NCBI GenBank assembly: GCA_049511415.1
Contig: JBEKYC010000133.1
Span: 1-5,285 of the forward strand
Reading direction: 5' to 3'
DNA from: Bog-159 sp049511415
Lineage (GTDB): Bacteria; Acidobacteriota; Terriglobia; Bryobacterales; Bryobacteraceae
Length of the DNA: 5,285 nt
Shown here: one piece after another, positions 1 through 5,285 of the stretch
Layout: each line of letters begins with the position of its first letter
How positions within the stretch are numbered: position 1 is the stretch's first letter
The notes under the pieces: generated by a model
Seen by the model: the letters and a program-made list of their open reading frames with translations, nothing else
The model's database searches: none
Told to the model about the DNA's origin: nothing
Program-made: the position numbers and the translations under genes

Positions 1-213
1 TGCCTTCCCCGCGCGGCAAAACGACGCCGCGAATCCGTGACATTAGTAGTATTGCCTGCAGGCCGCGCTCTGGCACTGCTTCATCGTGGCTTCATCTTTC
101 CCCAAGCCGCCAGCCTGAACGTTGTACCGTTAGGAAGTAAGAAGACACTTCCGGCAATTGTCCGCCGTCGTGTGTTGTCGCGAGAAGTGAAATCTCAATC
201 AACGAGGGCCAGG
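1..213. other. Upstream region with no recognised gene
   Basis: No gene is recognised here. The reading frame of the cytochrome gene stays open through this stretch to base 1, with a possible GTG at 37, but the extra residues it would add resemble no known domain and would bury the signal peptide. A small perfect inverted repeat lies at 133-138 and 147-152 (GGAAGT / ACTTCC, 8-base spacer). It could be an operator half-site pair or chance. I found no convincing -35/-10 pair. Confidence 0.5.
204..208 (+). promoter_or_regulatory. Ribosome binding site that decides the cytochrome start
   Basis: GAGGG lies 5 bases before the GTG at 214. The competing in-frame GTG codons at 37 and 187 have no comparable purine-rich Shine-Dalgarno sequence. 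This site, with the signal peptide that begins directly after 214, is why 214 is preferred. Confidence 0.5.
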
Positions 214-1272
214 GTGAATCGACAACTGACGGTTAGAAATTGCACAGCGATAGCAGTTGCGGCTGCGGCCCTGGCATTCCTCGGCACGAGATCCAGGGCC
301 GCATCGCAGGCCGAGACAAAATCGCCGGTCACCGCCTACGCATCCGTGCTCGACCAGGAGCCGATTCCGCGTACTCCGCAGCGTCTGGCCCGCGGCCAAT
401 ATCTGGTAGAAGGACTTGTGCAATGCCCGGCGTGCCATTCGGAGTATGATTTTTCGAAACGTCCGTTCGAAGTATCTCCCGGCAAAAAGCTGGGAGGCTT
501 CGTCTTCCCGAACGTAGAACTCGACTTGCCCAAGTCGAACCGAGTGGTCGCGCCAAATATTTCACCCGATCTCGAATTTGGCGCCGGTACCTGGAAGGAC
601 GCCGATTTCGTGCGCGCCCTGCGCCAGGGAATCGGGCACGATGGGCGGACGCTCTACCCCTTGATGCCGTATTTCTACTTTCGCAACCTGTCCGATGAAG
701 ATCTGGCATCGGTGATCGTGTATGAGAGGTCGGTACCGCCAGTGCACATCAAGCGTCCGAAGACACGCCTCACCGAGGAGCTCAAAAAGACATTCCAGTC
801 CTCCCCGCCGCTCGCGCATGTTGCCGAACCCGACCGTTCCGATCGAGTGAAATACGGCGAATACCTGGTGACCGCAGGACACTGCGATGCTTGCCACACG
901 GCGACGGACGACAAGGGCAACCCATATCCCGGAATGTACCTAGCCGGCGGCGCCCCCTTGGTTGGAAACTGGGAGGGCGGAAAGAAAATCCAGACCGTCA
1001 ACGCCCTCAACCTTACCCCGGATGCCTCCGGGATCTCCTATTTCAGCGAAACCACGTTTATCGATGTCATCCGCAATGGAGGCTTCAACGCGCGCCCACT
1101 CTCCAACATCATGCCCTGGGCGTTCTTTCGCAATCTCTCCGATGATGATCTCAAAGCCATCTACGCCTACCTGCGCACGCTGAAGCCGGTGTGCCATCAC
1201 GTGGACAACACCGAGCCTCCTACCTACTGCAAGCAGTGCCGCACAAAACACGGGCTGGGCGCGACGAATTGA
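214..1272 (+). CDS. Exported di-haem cytochrome c family protein
   Basis: Predicted periplasmic c-type cytochrome that carries electrons through two covalently bound haems. From GTG 214 it is 352 residues. Residues 1-29 form a signal peptide (basic start, Ala-rich core, cleavage likely after SRA). Two cytochrome c domains follow. Haem motif 1 is CPACH at 71-75 with likely axial Met151 (LMPYFYFRNLSDEDL). Haem motif 2 is CDACH at 224-228 with likely axial Met300 (IMPWAFFRNLSDDDL). The near-identical post-Met helices show that the two halves are a duplication. The tail has three more cysteines (327, 339, 342; CKQCRTKH), which is not a CxxCH motif. The fold resembles cytochrome subunits of membrane alcohol or aldehyde dehydrogenases, but no dehydrogenase gene is beside it, so the redox partner is unknown. 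Starts at 187 (361 residues) or 37 (411 residues) are possible. Family call is firm; start and partner are not. Confidence 0.9.
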   Translation: MNRQLTVRNCTAIAVAAAALAFLGTRSRAASQAETKSPVTAYASVLDQEPIPRTPQRLARGQYLVEGLVQCPACHSEYDFSKRPFEVSPGKKLGGFVFPNVELDLPKSNRVVAPNISPDLEFGAGTWKDADFVRALRQGIGHDGRTLYPLMPYFYFRNLSDEDLASVIVYERSVPPVHIKRPKTRLTEELKKTFQSSPPLAHVAEPDRSDRVKYGEYLVTAGHCDACHTATDDKGNPYPGMYLAGGAPLVGNWEGGKKIQTVNALNLTPDASGISYFSETTFIDVIRNGGFNARPLSNIMPWAFFRNLSDDDLKAIYAYLRTLKPVCHHVDNTEPPTYCKQCRTKHGLGATN

Positions 1273-1360
1273 TTGAGAAGATGGTTGGCCCTAATTTGCC
1301 CAAGTGATCGGCCCAGCTTCCTTATCGCTCATCGAACGCCCCGCCCCATCCACCTAACAC
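1273..1360. other. Short gap between convergent genes
   Basis: The cytochrome and WxPGYW genes end tail to tail across these 88 bases. I see only weak GGCC/GGCC pairing and no T-run, so no intrinsic terminator can be called with confidence. Confidence 0.4.
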
Positions 1361-2710
1361 CTATCGCGGAGGCTTCTTCTCCTCCTTCGCAGGCGCTGGC
1401 TTGCTCTCCGCTTTCGGCGCACTCTCGTGTTGCGCTTTCGGCGCACTGGCAGCATGCGCCGGAGCAGGCCTGCTCTCCGGACGCTCCGCCTTCGCACGTT
1501 CAGCCCCTGCGGGCTTAGCCGCCTTGGGCTCCGATTTAGCCGTGCTTTCGTGAGACGCAGCCGCTGGCTTGGGTTCGGCGGACTTAGGTTCCGCCGTCTT
1601 GGGTTCCGACGTTCGCGCAGTGGCATGCTCGGTCTTCGCCTGCTTCGAAGCCTTCGGCTCAGACTTTGTTTCCGTGCGGCTTGCACTTTCATGCGTGGCA
1701 GTCTTCCGTTCCGCGCTCCTGGGTTCCGAAGTCCGCGCCGTGGCATGTTCAGACTTAGCCGACTCAGACGCCGTCTTAGGCTCGCTCCTGGAGTCCGTTT
1801 TCGCTACACCTTCATGCGCCGCTGGAACATGCTTCGCAGAAGCATGTGTCGCATTAGTGCGATTCTTCTCCGTGCCCGCTGTTCTCGTGTGCTCGGCCGC
1901 GGCCGGCTTGGCTCCCGCCCTACCCGCGCCACCATTTTTCGCGCCCGCGCGATTCGCCGTCTTCGTGTAAGTTGGACCACCCGCTCGAGCCGCCACTACG
2001 CCGGTTTTGAAATCTGCCGGTTTCGCCGTCGCCGCTACCGCAGGCCGGCCGTGATTCACCGAAGCTCGCAGGCTGCGATTACCAGCCGCCGCTCGCTGAT
2101 GCTCGGTCTGCACCGAGGTCATCGCAACGTGCCGTTCACCCGCGTATCTTTCCTGTTCCGCACTCGGTCGCGCCCTGAGTCCGCCTCTTCCGCCGTTATA
2201 GCTGACCCGGTTTACGCTCCTGCTATTGACGATCGTCTTCGTGTACGTGTTCCGAATGATCGTGCGGTTCACATTCATGACCGAAGTGTTGTAGTAGAAG
2301 TTGTTGCCCTGCCAGTATCCGCCCCCAAAGCCCGTCCCCATGTAGCCGAATCCGTAGTTGACGCCGCCGTAGAATCCGACATTCGGTCCCCAGTAACCGG
2401 CATTCCACATGAACCCGCCGTCGTTCCACCCCCAGTATCCCGGAGTCCACAGGAAGCCCACTTCCGGCGCCTCAACCCACGTCCCCGGAACCCAGTAATA
2501 GTCGGCGTCGTCAGCATCCCAAGCCCAGTATCCGGGCGTCCATAAGTACCCTTCACCGGGACAGATCGGTTGCGTGTACACCGGCAAAACCGGGGGCGCA
2601 ATCGTGATCGATACTCCGACACCCTGCGCGAAGCTATGGCCAGGCACGGCCAGCATCGCAATTACCACCAAAATCAAACCGAGCAAATACACAGAACGGA
2701 CAGAAGTCAT
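1361..2710 (-). CDS. Secreted WxPGYW-repeat protein with low-complexity tail
   Basis: 449 residues from ATG at 2710. Residues 1-28 are a Sec signal peptide (hydrophobic LLGLILVVIAMLAV core, cleavage likely after SFA), so it is exported to the periplasm or envelope. Residues 55-107 carry four aromatic repeats: WTPGYW (57), WVPGTW (73), WTPGYW (88) and WNAGYW (102), the pattern of the YXWGXW/WXXGXW repeat family, whose function is unknown. A Gly/Tyr/Phe-rich stretch (108-140) and an Asn/Arg/Thr-rich segment follow. From about residue 225 to the end the protein is Ala/Lys/Glu/Ser/Pro-rich and probably disordered. It includes an imperfect 40-residue tandem duplication and a Lys-rich end. Only one cysteine (50) is present. 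The repeats suggest an envelope-associated or structural role, but that is inference. Upstream in-frame GTG 2728 and ATG 2716 are rejected because the Shine-Dalgarno sequence is placed for 2710. It follows the MOSC gene after 184 bases and probably has its own promoter. Confidence 0.82.
   Translation of the reverse strand: MTSVRSVYLLGLILVVIAMLAVPGHSFAQGVGVSITIAPPVLPVYTQPICPGEGYLWTPGYWAWDADDADYYWVPGTWVEAPEVGFLWTPGYWGWNDGGFMWNAGYWGPNVGFYGGVNYGFGYMGTGFGGGYWQGNNFYYNTSVMNVNRTIIRNTYTKTIVNSRSVNRVSYNGGRGGLRARPSAEQERYAGERHVAMTSVQTEHQRAAAGNRSLRASVNHGRPAVAATAKPADFKTGVVAARAGGPTYTKTANRAGAKNGGAGRAGAKPAAAEHTRTAGTEKNRTNATHASAKHVPAAHEGVAKTDSRSEPKTASESAKSEHATARTSEPRSAERKTATHESASRTETKSEPKASKQAKTEHATARTSEPKTAEPKSAEPKPAAASHESTAKSEPKAAKPAGAERAKAERPESRPAPAHAASAPKAQHESAPKAESKPAPAKEEKKPPR
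1508..1756 (-). repeat. Imperfect 40-residue tandem duplication in the tail
   Basis: Unit A (1637-1756, residues 319-358) and unit B (1508-1636, residues 359-401) both begin K-S/T-EHATARTSEP and both end KSEPKA-(S/A)-K-(Q/P)-A. Unit B is 43 residues, three longer, because it has gained extra AEPK steps. The DNA also matches well around the shared EHATARTSEP core, so this looks like a segmental duplication rather than mere compositional bias. Confidence 0.75.
1568..1612 (-). repeat. Three 15-base micro-repeats encoding (S/T)(A/E)EPK-type steps
   Basis: Three consecutive 15-base units start at 1568, 1583 and 1598. On the plus strand each begins CTTGGGTTC or CTTAGGTTC and differs from the others at only a few bases. 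On the coding strand they give repeated EPK steps. They lie inside unit B of the larger duplication and explain its extra length. In-frame slippage is a plausible origin. Confidence 0.65.
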
Positions 2711-2716
2711 TTTCAT

Positions 2717-2722
2717 CTCCTT
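2717..2722 (-). promoter_or_regulatory. Ribosome binding site of the WxPGYW gene
   Basis: On the minus strand AAGGAG sits 6 bases before the ATG at 2710. It would abut the ATG at 2716 and lie inside the coding region if GTG 2728 were used, so it fixes the start at 2710. Confidence 0.75.
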
Positions 2723-2754
2723 ATTCACTACTTCGAATTGTCAACGAGAATGTT

Positions 2755-2771
2755 GGCTGAGAATTTCAGCC
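2755..2771. promoter_or_regulatory. Small inverted repeat in the WxPGYW leader
   Basis: GGCTGA (2755-2760) and TCAGCC (2766-2771) pair perfectly across a 5-base loop, about 45-60 bases upstream of the WxPGYW start. It could be an operator or a leader hairpin. A second, weaker pairing CGCGA / TCGCG lies beside it at 2776-2795. Neither is followed by a T-run, so a terminator role for the MOSC gene is unlikely. Chance is not excluded. Confidence 0.3.
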
Positions 2772-2894
2772 GAATCGCGAACAAGCCTGCTCGCGCCGGA
2801 TTTAACTTCCTGCCCGGTCAGCAAACCAAGTGGGGCTGATCTCCGATGCGACGCAGTTGGGTTTGGTTGCTCTGGGGTATCCGCCGATGGGGAA

Positions 2895-3626
2895 CTACAG
2901 TGTTGCCCTGAAGAATATTCTCTGTCCCACCGCCACTCTCCCCACGCGAGTAACTGCCCCGTAAATCCCCGCGCAGTTCTCGTTCCGGCGAACCACCGCC
3001 TTCAGCATCTCCGGCGCCGCACAAGCCGTGTCCGGATCAAGGTTCACCATCGAGCAGCGCTCGTCCCGCATCGTGACCGCAATCGCCGGAGCGTCCTCCC
3101 CCTCGCCAAACGACAGCACGCCGCCCACCCACTCGTCCTCCTGAAACGCAATTGGCCGCGCTAACCGAACCTCAACATTCGGCCGAAACCGCCGCACGTC
3201 CAGGCTCCGCCCCGCCAGTCGCCCAATCTCGCGTACCGTCTCCGAAGCAATCACCGAGATGCTCGCTTCATCAAAAATGCCATGCTTCATCTGCATCATC
3301 TGCACCGGAGCTCCATACCGGCGTCCGACCTCCGCCGCCAACTCCTCCCCAAAGACCGCCATCTCACTGCCCTCCGGCGTGCGAACGTGCGTAGGTAGCT
3401 CGTTTTGAGCGCCGCCGTCGCGCCGCGGAGTAAACAACACCAACTCAGGAAGCTTCCCAGCCGTCAGCCACGGAAATCCGCCTCGGTCATCCATCCGCCG
3501 CAGCGCCAGCCGTCTATCACCCTCGATCCCGTGCCAGCCCATCTCGGCGGCCTCAAGTCGTTCGCCACCCATCGACTTCACGGGATACCGGAATATCGCC
3601 TCCACCCGTCCGATTTCTATGAGCAT
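2895..3626 (-). CDS. MOSC domain-containing protein with N-terminal beta-barrel domain
   Basis: 243 residues, the size of a stand-alone two-domain MOSC protein, cytoplasmic (no signal peptide). The N-terminal beta-barrel domain (about 1-95) starts with the typical YPVKSMGGE (14-22) and has IEGDR (34-38). The MOSC domain (about 100-240) has FDEASISVI (118-126), RFRPN (146-150), the conserved cysteine Cys191 in RDERCSMVNLDPDT, and a closing NCAGIYG...VGQ segment. In the MOSC family (molybdenum cofactor sulfurase C-terminal domain, and mARC/YiiM-type reductases) the equivalent cysteine can bind molybdenum or a sulfur atom, so a Moco-dependent reductase or sulfur-carrier role is likely. The substrate is unknown. 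There is no fused ferredoxin domain and no neighbouring reductase, so any electron donor is encoded elsewhere. ATG 3626 has AGGA 7 bases upstream. Confidence 0.9.
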   Translation of the reverse strand: MLIEIGRVEAIFRYPVKSMGGERLEAAEMGWHGIEGDRRLALRRMDDRGGFPWLTAGKLPELVLFTPRRDGGAQNELPTHVRTPEGSEMAVFGEELAAEVGRRYGAPVQMMQMKHGIFDEASISVIASETVREIGRLAGRSLDVRRFRPNVEVRLARPIAFQEDEWVGGVLSFGEGEDAPAIAVTMRDERCSMVNLDPDTACAAPEMLKAVVRRNENCAGIYGAVTRVGRVAVGQRIFFRATL

Positions 3627-3633
3627 TCTCGAT

Positions 3634-3637
3634 TCCT
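3634..3637 (-). promoter_or_regulatory. Ribosome binding site of the MOSC gene
   Basis: On the minus strand AGGA (within GGTAGGA) lies 7 bases before the ATG at 3626, which supports that start. Confidence 0.55.
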
Positions 3638-3648
3638 ACCTTTTGCTG

Positions 3649-3675
3649 TTGATGGGTCGCGTCTCCGCTTATAAA
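3649..3675 (+). promoter_or_regulatory. Possible promoter for the FN3-like gene
   Basis: TATAAA at 3670-3675 is the best -10-like element in the divergent MOSC/FN3 gap. TTGATG at 3649-3654 could be a -35, but the 15-base spacer is short. The same AT-rich spot reads TATAAG on the minus strand and might also serve the MOSC gene, although no -35 was found for it. Confidence 0.3.
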
Positions 3676-3759
3676 ACCCTTCCAACTCTACCGCGTATTC
3701 GTGCATCCATATGTTGCTGTCGTTACCGTCACACCCGCCACTCGCCGTCCACATCCTAT

Positions 3760-3765
3760 GGAGGA
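3760..3765 (+). promoter_or_regulatory. Strong ribosome binding site of the FN3-like gene
   Basis: GGAGGA lies 6 bases before the ATG at 3772, an almost ideal Shine-Dalgarno sequence and spacing, so this small gene is probably genuinely translated. Confidence 0.8.
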
Positions 3766-3771
3766 ATTTGA

Positions 3772-4197
3772 ATGAAGCTATCGCTAGCCTTTCTGTTCAT
3801 TAGTGTTTTCACCCTTTGCTTCGCCTCAGCGCAGAGTAAACCTGGCAGCACGGTTGGCCAGAATTCGGCTGCGTCCACTCAGCACCAGCAGATCAGCAAC
3901 GGGCCCGTGGCTGAGTATGTCTCCGATTCGAACTGCACCATCGGATGGTCAACCAGCGTATCTGGGACTATGACTCTTCAGTACGGCACCGACCGTACCA
4001 AGATGTCGCAAACAAAGGAGGCGGTGGGGAGCAATGACGGTCGCAATTATCATGTGCGACTCGATGGCCTGACGCCCAGTACTCGGTATTACTTTCGCGT
4101 CGTCAATGCCGGCCAAGCGATTAGCGGCGTCGGAACATTTGAGACCGTTTCAGCCGGCGACTCGCCGATCAGTAGCAAGGCGATTGTTCCGCAGTAA
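3772..4197 (+). CDS. Small secreted fibronectin type III-like protein
   Basis: 141 residues. Residues 1-20 are a clear signal peptide (MKLS start, hydrophobic core, cleavage after SASA-type ASA), so the mature protein of about 121 residues is exported. After a polar Ser/Gln-rich linker (21-43) comes one beta-sandwich domain (about 44-126) of fibronectin-III or purple-acid-phosphatase-N type. It has the core Trp59 (IGWST), a YGTD strand (71-74), and the hallmark RLDGLTPSTRYYFRV (96-110) in which Leu and Tyr pack the fold. Such domains usually precede a catalytic or binding domain; here nothing follows, and the protein ends normally with no frameshifted remnant downstream. It may be a binding or envelope protein, but the function is unknown. 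The gene stands alone on its strand. Confidence 0.8.
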   Translation: MKLSLAFLFISVFTLCFASAQSKPGSTVGQNSAASTQHQQISNGPVAEYVSDSNCTIGWSTSVSGTMTLQYGTDRTKMSQTKEAVGSNDGRNYHVRLDGLTPSTRYYFRVVNAGQAISGVGTFETVSAGDSPISSKAIVPQ

Positions 4198-4249
4198 ATT
4201 AGCCGATTACGGACCGGAGCAGCAGGAGAGGGGTTATCGTAATGAAGCC

Positions 4250-4262
4250 GAGTGCCCCACTC
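4250..4262. repeat. Small hairpin overlapping the larger inverted repeat
   Basis: GAGTG (4250-4254) and CACTC (4258-4262) pair perfectly around CCC. Its right arm shares three bases with the left arm of the larger palindrome (4260-4292), so the two hairpins cannot both be fully formed. Confidence 0.45.
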
Positions 4263-4292
4263 TAAATTCCGCGTTCTTTGCGGAATTTAGAG
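4260..4292. terminator. Perfect 13-bp inverted repeat between convergent genes
   Basis: CTCTAAATTCCGC (4260-4272) and GCGGAATTTAGAG (4280-4292) are exact reverse complements separated by a 7-base loop. The hairpin lies 62 bases past the FN3-like stop. Its right arm contains the stop codon of the DUF1801 gene on the other strand. The position suits a bidirectional transcription terminator or an mRNA 3'-end stabiliser. No T-run follows on either strand, so it is not a classic intrinsic terminator; a REP-like dispersed palindrome is the main alternative. Confidence 0.6.
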
Positions 4293-4730
4293 CCTGCGCT
4301 TGGGTCGTCGAAGGAGTGTGGATTTTCGCTGGGCCTTCGGCTTGCTCTTGCCCGTGAGATTGAGCGCCACTGCCGCGCGGATGAGCTCCTTCAAGGCCGC
4401 CCAATCGACCTTGTCGCCTTCGTGGATGTCGATGGCGCGCCTGACATTCCCGTCGAGGCTGGAGTTGAACAGACCGGAAGGGTCCTTCAACAAAGCTCCC
4501 CTGGCAAAGGTCATCTTGACGACCTTCTTATACGTCTCGCCGGTGCAGACGATGCCGCCGTGGGACCAGACGGGAGTCCCCATCCACTTCCACTCCTCGA
4601 CGATCTCAGGGTCTGCCTCATGTATGATTTTGCGGACTTTCGCGAGCGCCTTCCCGCGCCAGTCCCCGAGTTCCCTGATCTTCTCGTCGATTAACGCAGC
4701 GGCGGATTCCATCGGGACAGGGCCTTTCAT
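4287..4730 (-). CDS. DUF1801 domain-containing protein
   Basis: 147 residues, cytoplasmic, matching the usual size of small DUF1801 (YdhG-like) proteins. The whole domain is visible: DWRGKALAKVRKII (23-36), then EADPEIVEEWKW (38-49), PVWSHGG (53-59), Cys62 in GIVCTGE, and KMTFARGALLKDPSGLFN (72-89). A helical end leads to a very basic tail (128-147, rich in Lys and Arg). The family's biochemical role is not established. The start at ATG 4730 has GGAG 8 bases upstream; the internal ATG at 4712 has none. It lies 97 bases downstream of the SRPBCC gene on the same strand, so the two may be cotranscribed. Its stop codon falls inside the 13-bp inverted repeat. Confidence 0.88.
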   Translation of the reverse strand: MKGPVPMESAAALIDEKIRELGDWRGKALAKVRKIIHEADPEIVEEWKWMGTPVWSHGGIVCTGETYKKVVKMTFARGALLKDPSGLFNSSLDGNVRRAIDIHEGDKVDWAALKELIRAAVALNLTGKSKPKAQRKSTLLRRPKRRL

Positions 4731-4827
4731 GTCATCAGCTCCAACTCTCGAATTATTTTAGCCGCGCTCGAGGCGCCCGTTCAGGCTGTGCGCCGCGCGG
4801 TGCGCGACCCATGGCGATCCGCTCGAC
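4731..4827. other. Gap between SRPBCC and DUF1801 genes
   Basis: On the minus strand this gap ends with TAAAAT about 20 bases before the DUF1801 ribosome site, which might act as a -10 element, but no matching -35 is evident. GC-rich self-complementary bases (GGCGC / GCGCC) could form a weak stem. Read-through from the SRPBCC gene is equally possible. Confidence 0.3.
4739..4742 (-). promoter_or_regulatory. Ribosome binding site of the DUF1801 gene
   Basis: On the minus strand GGAG lies 8 bases before ATG 4730, favouring this start over the internal ATG at 4712. Confidence 0.5.
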
Positions 4828-5285
4828 TCACGAGTTTTGAGCCGCCGGAGGCTGCCGCCTGGGCGTTTCAATACCGAACTGGCTGGCGTACTCCGCGTTT
4901 AGCCGCTGCCAACCATCGAACTTCATCGCGTCGCCGCCAACAATGCGGCCGATGGGAGTTCCGTTGAGAAGGCGATCCAGAACATCGAAAGCAATGTGCC
5001 ACCCGGCAGCGCCCCATGAGATGAAGCGGCGATCGATGTTGTGCGACAGCGTCAGGCGCGTGCCGCCGCCGGAGGCTTCGAGTTCCCACCGCATATCGTT
5101 GTACTCGAGCACCCTGGGGGCGTCGGCCCGCGTCACTGTTGTTGCGAGCGGCCTGGGCGTCCCCACCCACGTGAGATTCACCGTGGCGCCAACCGTACCC
5201 AGGCTCCCATCGGCTACAAAGGGCGCCCATTCGCGCAGATGCGCCGGGTCGGTAATCGCCTGCCAGACTTTTTCCGGCGGGTGGC
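4828..5285 (-). CDS. SRPBCC / AHSA1-like protein, 5' end beyond the window
   Basis: The frame stays open from the stop at 4828 to the window edge, giving 151 visible codons. A GTG at 5181 is internal, not the start: the upstream codons encode HPPEKVWQAITDPAHLREW, the hallmark first helix of the AHSA1 (START-like, SRPBCC) fold. Later come LEYNDMRWELE (59-69 of the visible part), GGTRLTLSHNIDRR (73-86), and GAAGWHIAFDVLDRLLNGTP (91-110), typical of the family that accompanies ArsR-type regulators. The tail is short, Pro/Gln-rich and polar. These proteins form a hydrophobic ligand-binding cavity; the ligand here is unknown. Perhaps 10-25 N-terminal residues are missing. It probably shares a transcript with the DUF1801 gene that follows it. 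Confidence 0.88.
   Translation of the reverse strand, partial: HPPEKVWQAITDPAHLREWAPFVADGSLGTVGATVNLTWVGTPRPLATTVTRADAPRVLEYNDMRWELEASGGGTRLTLSHNIDRRFISWGAAGWHIAFDVLDRLLNGTPIGRIVGGDAMKFDGWQRLNAEYASQFGIETPRRQPPAAQNS

Noticed and set aside
1192..1254. Third haem site in the cytochrome
   Set aside because: CKQCRTKH does not have His directly after the second Cys, so the standard CxxCH attachment motif is absent.
1273..1518. Small plus-strand frame immediately after the cytochrome stop
   Set aside because: No ribosome site, no recognisable domain, and it runs antisense into the 3' end of the WxPGYW gene.
1568..1612. Possible CRISPR-like or VNTR array
   Set aside because: The units are 15 bases, adjacent and in frame, with no unique spacers; they are coding micro-repeats.
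1354..1746. Second minus-strand frame inside the WxPGYW tail
   Set aside because: Arg/Pro-rich out-of-frame reading of the same low-complexity DNA, with no start signals.
1427..2545. Long plus-strand open frame opposite the WxPGYW gene
   Set aside because: Its product is extremely Arg/Ser-rich with no domain or signal peptide. It is what the antisense of an Ala/Lys/Glu-rich, GC-rich tail produces, and the minus-strand frame has a signal peptide, repeats and a ribosome site.
2574..3164. Plus-strand frame spanning the MOSC/WxPGYW gap
   Set aside because: It overlaps antisense to two well-supported genes and its product has no recognisable features.
3772..3831. Lipoprotein signal in the FN3-like protein
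   Set aside because: The cysteine at residue 16 lies in TLC-F, which is not a proper lipobox, and a normal signal peptidase I site (ASA) follows at 18-20.
4278..4761. Plus-strand frames opposite the DUF1801 gene
   Set aside because: The minus strand encodes the full conserved DUF1801 domain, so these are antisense shadows.

Overview
The window reads as ordinary chromosomal DNA from a GC-rich, Gram-negative-type soil or environmental bacterium. The mix of genes fits an Acidobacteriota (Terriglobia-like) genome best: a secreted WxPGYW-repeat protein, a small exported fibronectin-III-like protein, an orphan di-haem cytochrome c, and a SRPBCC/DUF1801 pair. This assignment is inferred from gene style only; the window has no rRNA or other phylogenetic marker.

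Layout, left to right. (1) Positions 1-213 hold no gene I recognise; the frame of the first gene is open to the window edge, but its plausible start is GTG at 214. (2) 214-1272, plus strand: exported di-haem cytochrome c. (3) 1361-2710, minus strand, convergent with it: secreted protein with four WxPGYW-type repeats, then a long low-complexity Ala/Lys/Glu/Ser/Pro tail that contains a 40-residue duplication. (4) 2895-3626, minus strand: single-protein MOSC-domain enzyme with an N-terminal beta-barrel domain. (5) 3772-4197, plus strand, divergent from the MOSC gene: small secreted single-domain FN3-like protein. (6) 4250-4292: two overlapping inverted repeats between convergent genes, one of which contains the stop codon of the next gene. 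(7) 4287-4730, minus strand: DUF1801 protein. (8) 4828-5285, minus strand: SRPBCC/AHSA1-like protein whose 5' end lies beyond the window.

The genes do not form one pathway. Three products are exported (cytochrome c, WxPGYW protein, FN3 protein) and three look cytoplasmic (MOSC, DUF1801, SRPBCC). The only likely operon is SRPBCC followed by DUF1801, same strand and 97 bp apart; such genes commonly sit together, often behind an ArsR-type regulator that would lie right of the window. I see no tRNA, rRNA, CRISPR array, insertion sequence, phage gene or defence system, and no convincing new system. The points most worth a second look are the nested palindromes at 4250-4292, the repeat-built tail of the WxPGYW protein, and the extra cysteines at the cytochrome's C terminus.
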